8,007 nucleotides of DNA from Melioribacteraceae bacterium (GTDB taxonomy: Bacteria > Bacteroidota > Ignavibacteria > Ignavibacteriales > Melioribacteraceae), in assembly GCA_015486905.1 (NCBI GenBank), contig WFQV01000084.1, positions 1-8,007 of the forward strand, given 5' to 3'. Of this stretch, positions 1-7,758 are shown one piece after another (within the stretch, counting starts at the first letter, position 1; each line of letters begins with the position of its first letter). The notes below the pieces were generated by a model that did not search any database, was not told the origin of the DNA, and saw only the letters and a list, made by a program, of their open reading frames with translations. Both the position numbers and the translations under genes were made by a program.

Positions 1-1555
1 GTTCCAGACTAAGAATATCCGGTAATTTATCCATTAGTAGAATATCAAAATCTTTTCTTGAAGCAACGTTGAATTTTTTCAAGTATTCAATGATAATATC
101 TTTGTAATATTTTTTATCAAATCCACGATTTTTTATATAGGCGGTTCTTTTATTGCTAATATCCGAAATTTTCTTTGAAATAAAGATGTTCGGGTATCTG
201 CCTTCAATGAATCCGAGTTTTCTTAATGCTTTAGAATCGTTTAATGAAATAGTTTCTCCTTTTTGAACCTTATCCAAAAGAATTGCCGTCTCAATATCAA
301 TGTCCGCCTTATTTATTAAAAGTTTTGTGTAATTCTCGTCAATTACTTTACCGAATATTTTTACAGTAACTTCGTTTTCTTCCAATTTATAAGAGGGTAG
401 TGGGAAAAATCTTTCCTTTTGTGTAATGAACATCTTTTTAATGCCGCTGCCTATTGTGTCTATCATATTGAGATTGACCATTGCTTCTACGAGAAATTTA
501 TTACGATAGAATTTCTGCGGCGCGTCTTGTTCGATAACTTTTTCGATTGACCCGGGGATAAAGCTTCCGGCGTTTGTAAAAATAAGCGAGTCCGGATTTT
601 CAACAACAATAATACGACTGTTCAAAGAATAATCTTGATGAGCGATGCAATTGTGGAGAGCTTCGCGTATCACAAAGTTATCGTACATATTTATCTCAAT
701 AGGAAAGAGAGTGTGATCAGGCAGATAGCGATAACGCAGATTGCGAATTTTATTTAGGACCTTATCGGTATTTAAGAATAGCGGCGGGTCAAAATGTTCA
801 TAATCCATTTCGGCATTTTTTTCGTCTTTCAACAACCAAGTTATTCTGGCAACTGAAGGCGATAAATAATGCGTGGATTCCGGTTTGCCGAGTAAAATAA
901 TTGCAGTATTAGTGATTTTTCCATTGATTGTTATTTTAACCTTATTAAGAAAAGTAACATCGTCCCACTTCTTAATTTCATCCGCTAATTTAGGATTCTT
1001 AATCGAATACTGTTCCCTCGCTTTTAAAATTGCCTCTGAGCTAAGGTCGTTTATGCTTGCGCTCTCGCAAATTTCAGATGACCAATCGGAATATGGAGAT
1101 TGATCTCTAATTAATTCAATTTCAGAAATGTTAAGAGGGACTAATGATTCGCCGTCTCTTCCGTAAAAATGTCCTTTCCACGAAGTAGGAATGCCTCTCT
1201 GTGCCGGAGGAATTTTAAACATAACCACTCTGCCTTGCGTGGTTGTCAATTCGTAAATATCAAGAAAAGTAATTTTATTATTTGTATGCTCGGCGACCTC
1301 GTGTTTCAAACTATCAAGAGATTTTTTATCGTTTCTAAAGTTTGTTCCGACAATTTCGTGCTTTTTATTTATTCCAAAAACCAGCCAAGCATACGGTTTA
1401 TTATTTAAGTTCGCTTCGTTGCTCAAAGCCGAAAAATATTTGCCGAGTTTGTTAAAATCGTAATTGTTTTTCGCTTCTTTAAACTCAACCCATTCCGTTT
1501 CGTGCGGTAAAGCAAGTAATTGTCTTAATATTTTTTCCAATTCATTTTTATTCAT
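1..1555 (-). CDS. AlbA_2 (Schlafen-type) / GHKL ATPase protein, 3' end cut by window edge
   Basis: Reading leftward from the ATG at 1555-1553, this frame stays open for 518 codons to the window edge. Residues about 15-145 look like an AlbA_2 domain: an E-F-K motif at 24-26, a GIN strand and turn near 61-63 and a GRDGES loop near 132-137. Residues about 290-380 resemble the RecG-C-like HATPase_c_4 family: an N-box at 297-309 (REALHNCIAHQDY, with E298, N302, H306, D308), an FTNAG stretch at 326-330 and a glycine box GSGIKKM at 369-375. The canonical DxGxG of GHKL ATPases is not evident, which is common in this family. The C-terminus (about 415-518) looks helical and winged-helix-like; comparison with remembered relatives suggests roughly 50-70 residues are missing. 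The start lies 3 nt after the methylase stop, so it is almost certainly co-transcribed. Such proteins are often annotated as transcriptional regulators or RNA-binding proteins and often accompany restriction-modification loci. A sensor or regulatory role is inferred, not shown. Confidence 0.85.
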   Translation of the reverse strand, partial: MNKNELEKILRQLLALPHETEWVEFKEAKNNYDFNKLGKYFSALSNEANLNNKPYAWLVFGINKKHEIVGTNFRNDKKSLDSLKHEVAEHTNNKITFLDIYELTTTQGRVVMFKIPPAQRGIPTSWKGHFYGRDGESLVPLNISEIELIRDQSPYSDWSSEICESASINDLSSEAILKAREQYSIKNPKLADEIKKWDDVTFLNKVKITINGKITNTAIILLGKPESTHYLSPSVARITWLLKDEKNAEMDYEHFDPPLFLNTDKVLNKIRNLRYRYLPDHTLFPIEINMYDNFVIREALHNCIAHQDYSLNSRIIVVENPDSLIFTNAGSFIPGSIEKVIEQDAPQKFYRNKFLVEAMVNLNMIDTIGSGIKKMFITQKERFFPLPSYKLEENEVTVKIFGKVIDENYTKLLINKADIDIETAILLDKVQKGETISLNDSKALRKLGFIEGRYPNIFISKKISDISNKRTAYIKNRGFDKKYYKDIIIEYLKKFNVASRKDFDILLMDKLPDILSLE

Positions 1556-1558
1556 TTC

Positions 1559-4432
1559 TTACTCAAATAAATTCATTTGTTCATCGTTTTTATCTTTTCT
1601 TTCTTTTCCAATTTCTGAAGATTTCTCTTGTATCGTCTGGCGTCCGGTAAGGAAGCCGTCCAAAAGCTTTTTCTCTTTTGCTTCGTTCGGTAAAGTTTCC
1701 GAAATTGCTTGAGCCACTCTGTAAAAGACGTCGTTTCTGCCTAAGCCGGTTCTGTTTAGCAATTGATACATTTCCTCTTTCCGGCTCATCTCCCAAAGTT
1801 TTAACGCGTGATGAAGAATGTCTATTAATTCCCGAGAGCCTTTTAAGTCTTCAATATCTCTTTGGGTTGGTCCCGCAATATTAATAAATTCTTTGCTCTT
1901 TTTGATAAAACTTTTCGTGTTCCAGTAATCCGATAGATCTATGTGAACGCTGTGGGCAAGTTTGTTTGCTTCGTCGAACGGAGCTTTCGCGGCGCCAAAC
2001 TCCCAGCGGTAAAGAATGTAAAAGCGGGTTAAGTCGGAAATGCCTTGAGCGAAACCGTTGTGTAATATTTTCTTTACGGCGTAATCGGTTACAATGGTGC
2101 GAACATCGGCAAGCAGTTTATTCGCTCTGATTATATTCCCTTCATAATCCATTACGCTTTCGTATTTACCGAAAACTTCTATTGAAGCGCCGATGCCGGA
2201 AATAAAAAAGTCCGCTCCGCTTATCCCTTCGTTCCAAAGTCTGTCTAATTTTTTCGGTAAATACTCGTTTAATTCTTTTTTAACGTCCGTGTAAAATGCG
2301 GTTGGTTCCCTTTTAATTTTCCTAACGAAAATATAAAGTGATGAAGCCAACGCCGCTGAATCTTTTGCTCGCATACGTGTTTCTCTTTCAGTATGAATTG
2401 GCCAAGCAATACTTGGAACTAATCCGGATAACAATAGAGAATTTATTAGTGTTTCCCAGCCGGCAGTTGTTTTGTGAGCATAAACAATAACGGAAATTCC
2501 ATTACATTTAAGAATACGATAAAATTCTTTAAATGCTTTACTTAACATTGCTTCAAAAAATTTTTCGCCTTGTTTAAAACCACCAGGCATATTTGAATAT
2601 GTAACAATCTCATTTTTTTTAGGGGAAAGTGATGTCGAAAACAATTCTGGAAATATTTCACTAATTCCCCGCTTTAAGATAACATAAAAGAAGTCCGACA
2701 AATATGAATATGGGACATTGTCATAATAAGGTGGGTCTGTTAGAATTGCATTAAATGTATCAGGGGTGAAATCTAAATTTACAGCATTATTTTGTTTGAT
2801 ACTTACATCATTACTAATGGGAAAAGAATTATTCGAGATTACGCGCAATATCCAATTAACCGCAGAGTTCCAATCACCTGTAGAATTGCTAAAAGGATTA
2901 ATTTCAAGAAAATCCCAAACCATTCCAATGGCTTGACGAACAAATATTTGGGCAGCAAATTCACCATCACTAACCCACATACTCATAACTGAATTGTAAG
3001 TTGCTGTACGATCAATAGCTAAATTTATATATGTTAAAATAATATTATATTTTAACTTATTATCAGAATCTTTCAGTGATAAACGCTTTAATTTAGATAA
3101 TAAAGTTATTAAAATTAGTTTTTGACGCTGATGAAAGATTTCACCCCACCTCAATATATTATAATTTCTTATTGAGAATGCTCTTTCTGCTCCACTTCCT
3201 TTCCCTTCGGGAGTTGGTTCATCTGGCACCGGATCAATTCCCCATTCATTTTTCAATTCTTCCCGTTTAATTTCAAGATATTCCTCGGCTTTGTTGTAAG
3301 CTACCATATCTTTTTCATTTGCAAGGCGGTATTTTTTGCCGGAAGTTCCGGGTTTGTGCGTAACAACCGCAACCATTCTTTGTCCGGATTTACCTTCTCG
3401 GAAAAGTTGGCGAGTTTTGTTCGCTTCAATTACGGAACCGCAAACGGGGCAAGTCGCAACCGCTCGGGCAACGGTTCCTTTGCCCGGGTCAAAATCTTCG
3501 GGGAAAGGTTCGTATCCTTCCGTTCCATTAATTGCGCTTCCTTTCGCGACAATTTTAAACTTAACTTCTTTCCCTTCTGTATAGGGAAAAAGAGCAATTT
3601 TCTTTTTCGGTTTTTTGGCAAGCCAGAATTGACGCATCAAAGGGATTTCCGCTCCGCAGCTTGGGTTTTGGCAAGGGATTGTTCTCGCCCAAATGTAACC
3701 GACGGGAACGGAGCCGTCTTCGTCGTTCGGATAAAATTTTTCAAGTTCTTTTTTCGCCTCTTGCAAAACCCAATTGCCCCAATATTTAACGTCTTCAACA
3801 AGCGGGTTTACCATATCATCGTCGGCAAAGGCATCTGAGACATTTGGTTTTTCCAACCAAGGTCGTTCTTCGTAATATTGTTTACGAGAAATCGGCTTGC
3901 CATACTTCTGCGGATATTCGAGCGTGCATTTTTGTATTAACACAGCAACGGGATTTAAGTCGTTGGAATAAGTTTCACAGCCGAGGCGCAAAGCTTCGAG
4001 CGGAATGGAACCGCCACCGCCGAAGGGATCGAGAACTTTAGGGGGAACGCCTTTGTTGTAATCGAGAATCATTCTCCGTGCAAGTCGGATTATTTCTTCG
4101 TCGTTGCTGTTTTCCCATTTGGAAAGAATTACAATGAAATTCTTAATTAAATCGTGATTGGAAGATTCTTCATTTATGTTTGCGTAACCGTGTCTTCTTA
4201 AAAGCGGAATAAGTTCTTTTCTGTATTTATCGTAAAAGCGGTCTCCTTCTTCAAAATCTGTTGCAGGAACAAGCGCTGCAAAATTCGTAGCGCGGGAAGC
4301 CGCAAGCGGACGGCGCGCCCACCAAATATGCAGCGTTGAAATATGCCCGTGGCGTATGTTTTTTTCGCGGGCTGATTCGTAACTTACCTCTTTAACCGGA
4401 AACGAAACTTCTATAAATCTTCTGTCTGTCAC
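1559..4432 (-). CDS. DUF1156-type adenine-specific DNA methyltransferase (DrmMI-like)
   Basis: A 957-residue protein predicted to transfer a methyl group from S-adenosylmethionine to adenine N6 in DNA. The N-terminus (about 5-75) matches DUF1156, including HIWWARRPLAASRA near 35-48. SAM motif I is DPFGGGGS at 135-142, followed by an acidic motif-II-like SNDLNP near 156-161. The catalytic motif DPPY lies at 566-569, with D566. The order SAM motif then DPPY, about 430 residues apart, leaves room for an inserted module. That module holds four cysteines, C254, C259, C328 and C331, a likely zinc ribbon. The protein ends in QMNLF at 952-956, which resembles a sliding-clamp-binding peptide. The start is GTG at 4432-4430, overlapping the helicase TGA by four bases, with AAAGGA 8 nt upstream. 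DUF1156 methylases sit beside SNF2 helicases in defence loci such as class 1 DISARM. The target sequence cannot be read from the protein. Codons for about residues 378-677 are strikingly AT-rich and CpG-poor relative to the rest. Confidence 0.93.
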   Translation of the reverse strand: MTDRRFIEVSFPVKEVSYESAREKNIRHGHISTLHIWWARRPLAASRATNFAALVPATDFEEGDRFYDKYRKELIPLLRRHGYANINEESSNHDLIKNFIVILSKWENSNDEEIIRLARRMILDYNKGVPPKVLDPFGGGGSIPLEALRLGCETYSNDLNPVAVLIQKCTLEYPQKYGKPISRKQYYEERPWLEKPNVSDAFADDDMVNPLVEDVKYWGNWVLQEAKKELEKFYPNDEDGSVPVGYIWARTIPCQNPSCGAEIPLMRQFWLAKKPKKKIALFPYTEGKEVKFKIVAKGSAINGTEGYEPFPEDFDPGKGTVARAVATCPVCGSVIEANKTRQLFREGKSGQRMVAVVTHKPGTSGKKYRLANEKDMVAYNKAEEYLEIKREELKNEWGIDPVPDEPTPEGKGSGAERAFSIRNYNILRWGEIFHQRQKLILITLLSKLKRLSLKDSDNKLKYNIILTYINLAIDRTATYNSVMSMWVSDGEFAAQIFVRQAIGMVWDFLEINPFSNSTGDWNSAVNWILRVISNNSFPISNDVSIKQNNAVNLDFTPDTFNAILTDPPYYDNVPYSYLSDFFYVILKRGISEIFPELFSTSLSPKKNEIVTYSNMPGGFKQGEKFFEAMLSKAFKEFYRILKCNGISVIVYAHKTTAGWETLINSLLLSGLVPSIAWPIHTERETRMRAKDSAALASSLYIFVRKIKREPTAFYTDVKKELNEYLPKKLDRLWNEGISGADFFISGIGASIEVFGKYESVMDYEGNIIRANKLLADVRTIVTDYAVKKILHNGFAQGISDLTRFYILYRWEFGAAKAPFDEANKLAHSVHIDLSDYWNTKSFIKKSKEFINIAGPTQRDIEDLKGSRELIDILHHALKLWEMSRKEEMYQLLNRTGLGRNDVFYRVAQAISETLPNEAKEKKLLDGFLTGRQTIQEKSSEIGKERKDKNDEQMNLFE
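2401..3300 (-). other. AT-rich, CpG-poor island inside the methylase gene
   Basis: By hand count, CG dinucleotides number about 20 in these 900 bases (2.2 per 100), against about 55 in 840 bases on the left (1561-2400, 6.5 per 100) and about 36 in 480 bases on the right (3301-3780, 7.5 per 100). One 60-base line (3001-3060) is only about 17% GC, while 3421-3480 is about 58% GC. The reading frame is intact across both edges. The segment encodes about residues 378-677, including the DPPY catalytic motif. A recombined or swapped module is the likely reading; constraint from amino acid content is the alternative. Confidence 0.65.
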
Positions 4433-7400
4433 TCTGTAATTCCTTTGTTTTTTATCTCATCGAGAGATACAATATAACGAACGTCAACTTTTTGTTCCGG
4501 TTTTAATTGTTCAGCCGGATTACGTATTATGTGCAGTTCGGGATTGTTTGCCGCGTTCAGAACGGCATACAGATAATAATCGTCGCCGAACCTTTTCGCT
4601 TTAAACCATTCGTTCTGAGTTAAAACAACTCCGCCTAAACCGGCGCGGGCTTTGACTTCAATGTATCTGAAAACATCCGTATCTACTTTGGAACGGATAT
4701 CGAAGCCGAGATTTTCGCTTGAAACGTCTTCCGGCACGCGGCCGTCGTCAGACTCAAACTTCATAACGACTTCCATCCCAATTTTTTCAATCTCTTCACT
4801 TGAGCGCATTTCTCCAACAATTTTTTCCGGCACGACTTTAATAATCGCTTTGAATTTCGGACTGCTCATTGTCAATCGTTTTTCCCGCTCAATTAATTCC
4901 GCAAGTTTTGATTTTGCAAATTCGTATTGGGTCTTGCGTTCCGTTTTGTTACGAATTACGATATCGACATTTTCGCCGTTCTCTTTCCGAACCATTAAAT
5001 CAATCAGTTGTCCGTCCAATTTCACCATTAAATTTTCAAGGGATTTAATTCCGTATTTGGTTTTGATTTCGGCTTGTCTATCCCTTTCTTTCTGCAATTC
5101 GGATTTATATTTTTCAAGTTCTTTAATAATCAAAGAAGCGGTCTTGTTTTTAAGTAATTCCAAATCTAAGTTTTCATCGGGTTGGCTTTGATATTTATCG
5201 TTCTCGAACAAGTCCCAAACAATTGAGGGCGAAACCGGTTTAATTGAATCGTTTTCAATGTAAAACGAAAATAATCGTTTCCCGGCGGGTTTCCCTGTTC
5301 CGTCTTTTATTTCCCCTTCGTAGAATAAAATATATCCGTTAAGGACTCCGTCCGGGTCGGTAAATACAGCGCCCGAAGAAAGAGAGTTAAAGAAATTGTT
5401 TTCAATCCACAGCATAACGCTTTCAAACAACGGATGCCCAAAAGTAACAAATTCGGTATCCGGATTATCAAAAGCTATTTTTTTGTCGAAAACCACTTTA
5501 GGATATTTTTTCAGAAGATAACCGTAAGATTTTATTATTGCATCCGACTCGGCGATTTTTCTTATTTCATAAGGGATAGAACTGATAGAAATATAGCCGT
5601 TCTTTTCAGTGAATTTACCGCCGGCTTTTTTGAAAGCTTTCTTAAAAAAACTTTCGGTGTATTCGGGAATCAACCTGTGTTCTCTTGCCTTTGCGTTAAG
5701 TTCTTTAATTCTGGTGTAATCAATAAAGCGAGTGGCGAGTGATTCGCCAAGATTTTCTTTCACGGAATTAATATAATCTTCATCAACATCGATATCTAAT
5801 TCGCTCAAAATATCATCAATATTGCGAGCGTTAGCGGCGGCTTCTTTCAACAGTTGGGCAAGATTGGCGTGCATCATCACTTCGCCGAGAACGTCAAAAA
5901 CTTTATCTGAGCCGAGCGCATTTTTAATTTCTTCAAGTTTTGAGAAGAGACGGTTAAGCACTCTACCTTCGCGCGTATCATTGGAAACAAGATTGAAAAT
6001 AAAGACTTCCTTTCTTTGTCCGTAGCGATGAATTCGTCCCATTCTTTGTTCGAGCCGGTTTGGGTTCCAAGGGATATCGTAATTAATCATCATATTACAG
6101 AATTGTAGATTTATTCCTTCGCCGGCGGCTTCCGTCGCTACCATCACGTTAGTTTCGTTTTTAAAAACCTTTTCCGCCTTAACCCTATCTTCCAGTTTCA
6201 TTCCGCCGTGAATAACATTTACCGAATATCCCCAAGATTTGATTTTGTTTTCAAGATAAAACAGCGTGTCTTTGGATTCGGTGAATACAAGTATCTTTTT
6301 ATCTTCATTGTTTTCATATTTGGAATATAGACTATCGAGTGTGTTTCGGAATTGTTTTAATTTAACTTCTTCTTCGTTTTTTACAATCTGTTTAGCTTTA
6401 ACAATAAGATTTTCGAGAGTTTGAATTTCACTTTCTAATTCCTCGCGATTCTCGGCAACGGAAAGCGTTTCCCAAATTTCTTCGACTTCCCATCGGTCTT
6501 CTTCGCTCATATCCTCAACGTCGTCGGCGTCAAAATTACGATTGTTCTGTTTGTATTGTTCTGCTCCCTCCAACAATTCTTGCAGGCGGTTTTTTCTTCT
6601 CTCAAGCGATCTTTGCAGCGCATAAATACTTGAAGCGAAACGACGCTGAAGAATAACGAGAGCGAACGTAACGTTTCTTTTGTTGTCTTTTGTTAAAGCT
6701 TTGTTGTATTGTTCTTCTACATATTTAGATAAATCATTGTATAAATTGATTTCATTGTAAGGCGGTTGATTAATTGAAAACGCAACAGTTTCTACATTTC
6801 GCGGAAGGAAAAGAGGTTCACCTTCAAAATTTTTCAAGTCTTCCTTTATTCTTCTAATAAACAAAGGATTGTCTTTATTTTGAATCGATTCACGAAGCAT
6901 TTCATTATCAGAGAAGAAACCGGGTTCGAGCAAATCTAAAAACAACCTAAAATTATCAGGGTCTCCTTTATGCGGCGTCGCAGTAAGGAACAATAAATGC
7001 TCTGTGGTTTGTGAAAGTTTTTCGCCGAGTTTGTAGCGGCCTGTCTTTTCTGTTTTTTCTCCATATTGATATGCGCTCATTTTGTGAGCTTCATCGACAA
7101 CAACCAAATCGAATTGAGCGGCAGCAATTGCCGGCAGAATTTCTTCCCGCTTAGCAAAATCGATTGACGTGATAATTTGCTTTTCCCTTTTCCAAGCGTT
7201 TTCGCCGTAAAGCGCGTCGATTGTGCTTCTGTCGATTACAATAAATTTTTCTTCAAATCTTTCTGAAAGTTCGCGCCGCCACTGGTCTTTCAAATGCCCG
7301 GGTGAAACAATCAATATTCTATCAATCATATTTCGTAATTTAAGTTCTTTTATTATTAACCCGGCCATTATCGTTTTTCCGGCGCCAGGGTCGTCTGCAA

Positions 7401-7758
7401 TTAAAAATCTGATTCGCGGTAATTTCAAAACATAACCGTAAACGGCTTCAATTTGATGAGGGAGCGGATCAACCTTTGAGGTATTCATCGCTAATAGAGG
7501 GTCGTACAATGAAGCAAAACGGTAACGAATTGTTTCCAAAGCAAGAAATATTTTCCAAGGTTCTGTTTTGAAAAATTTTTCACTGCTAAGAGTTGCATAT
7601 TCTTTTAATTCAGCTTTAGGGATATAATCATCGATATGAGTATTTGACTGTGTAGTGGAACCGATGAGGTGATAATATTCTCCGAATTCTTCAATTAATT
7701 TAACTTCCACAGGCTCAGGCCAGTTTGACGATTTTATTATTGAACCTTTTTCTATCAT
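4429..7758 (-). CDS. SNF2/DEAH-family helicase with C-terminal DUF3883 (DrmD-like)
   Basis: A 1109-residue superfamily 2 helicase/translocase. The P-loop is ADDPGAGKT at 121-129, motif II is DEAH at 222-225, and motif III is TATPHKGD at 259-266. The second RecA-like lobe has ILVFTES at 489-495, HGG at 517-519, ATEAAGEGIN at 541-550 (motif V) and QRMGRIHRYGQ at 571-581 (motif VI). A charged, probably coiled-coil segment lies between the lobes (about 380-475), and another at about 865-960. The C-terminus (about 1010-1085) looks like DUF3883, with D1020 and E1034-V-K1036 in a PD-(D/E)xK-like arrangement, so a nuclease activity is possible. SNF2 proteins of this P-loop type include DrmD of class 1 DISARM; the neighbouring methylase supports that comparison. 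It is the first gene of the operon. The ATG at 7758-7756 has no clear Shine-Dalgarno, but no alternative start precedes the conserved N-terminal region, and the next methionine is at residue 91. The family is sure; the exact role in defence is inferred. Confidence 0.94.
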   Translation of the reverse strand: MIEKGSIIKSSNWPEPVEVKLIEEFGEYYHLIGSTTQSNTHIDDYIPKAELKEYATLSSEKFFKTEPWKIFLALETIRYRFASLYDPLLAMNTSKVDPLPHQIEAVYGYVLKLPRIRFLIADDPGAGKTIMAGLIIKELKLRNMIDRILIVSPGHLKDQWRRELSERFEEKFIVIDRSTIDALYGENAWKREKQIITSIDFAKREEILPAIAAAQFDLVVVDEAHKMSAYQYGEKTEKTGRYKLGEKLSQTTEHLLFLTATPHKGDPDNFRLFLDLLEPGFFSDNEMLRESIQNKDNPLFIRRIKEDLKNFEGEPLFLPRNVETVAFSINQPPYNEINLYNDLSKYVEEQYNKALTKDNKRNVTFALVILQRRFASSIYALQRSLERRKNRLQELLEGAEQYKQNNRNFDADDVEDMSEEDRWEVEEIWETLSVAENREELESEIQTLENLIVKAKQIVKNEEEVKLKQFRNTLDSLYSKYENNEDKKILVFTESKDTLFYLENKIKSWGYSVNVIHGGMKLEDRVKAEKVFKNETNVMVATEAAGEGINLQFCNMMINYDIPWNPNRLEQRMGRIHRYGQRKEVFIFNLVSNDTREGRVLNRLFSKLEEIKNALGSDKVFDVLGEVMMHANLAQLLKEAAANARNIDDILSELDIDVDEDYINSVKENLGESLATRFIDYTRIKELNAKAREHRLIPEYTESFFKKAFKKAGGKFTEKNGYISISSIPYEIRKIAESDAIIKSYGYLLKKYPKVVFDKKIAFDNPDTEFVTFGHPLFESVMLWIENNFFNSLSSGAVFTDPDGVLNGYILFYEGEIKDGTGKPAGKRLFSFYIENDSIKPVSPSIVWDLFENDKYQSQPDENLDLELLKNKTASLIIKELEKYKSELQKERDRQAEIKTKYGIKSLENLMVKLDGQLIDLMVRKENGENVDIVIRNKTERKTQYEFAKSKLAELIEREKRLTMSSPKFKAIIKVVPEKIVGEMRSSEEIEKIGMEVVMKFESDDGRVPEDVSSENLGFDIRSKVDTDVFRYIEVKARAGLGGVVLTQNEWFKAKRFGDDYYLYAVLNAANNPELHIIRNPAEQLKPEQKVDVRYIVSLDEIKNKGITE
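4430..4446 (-). promoter_or_regulatory. Ribosome binding site and GTG start of the methylase, overlapping the helicase stop
   Basis: On the minus strand, AAAGGA (4446-4441) lies 8 nt before a GTG start codon (4432-4430). The GTG shares bases with the helicase stop in the string GTGA, where TGA at 4431-4429 ends the helicase. The clear Shine-Dalgarno supports this GTG over any downstream ATG, and the conserved DUF1156 residues begin almost at once. The layout implies translational coupling of helicase and methylase, so the two proteins are probably made in linked amounts. Confidence 0.7.

Noticed and set aside
873..1408. Short plus-strand frames opposite the AlbA_2 gene
   Set aside because: The minus strand is open without a stop from 1555 to 1 and encodes clear AlbA_2 and GHKL motifs, so these are antisense shadows.
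2613..2620. Run of eight A on the coding strand of the methylase as a possible phase-variation or slippage site
   Set aside because: It falls in the AT-rich island where such a run is expected by chance, encodes a plausible Pro-Lys-Lys-Asn, and the frame is intact; without read-level length variation there is no support.
3356..3838. Open plus-strand frame of 160 codons opposite the methylase
   Set aside because: It lies wholly antisense to the conserved, domain-bearing methylase and has a low-complexity Phe/Arg/Asn-rich product with no recognisable motif; it is a shadow of the GC-rich zinc-ribbon region.
4652..5191. Open plus-strand frame of 179 codons opposite the helicase C-terminal part
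   Set aside because: The product is Ser/Ile/Phe-rich, as expected when Lys/Glu-rich coiled-coil codons are read on the other strand; no start context or family resemblance.
1..7758. Classical type I or type III restriction-modification operon
   Set aside because: No specificity subunit with paired target-recognition domains is present, and the helicase is of SNF2/DrmD type instead of the HsdR or Res type.
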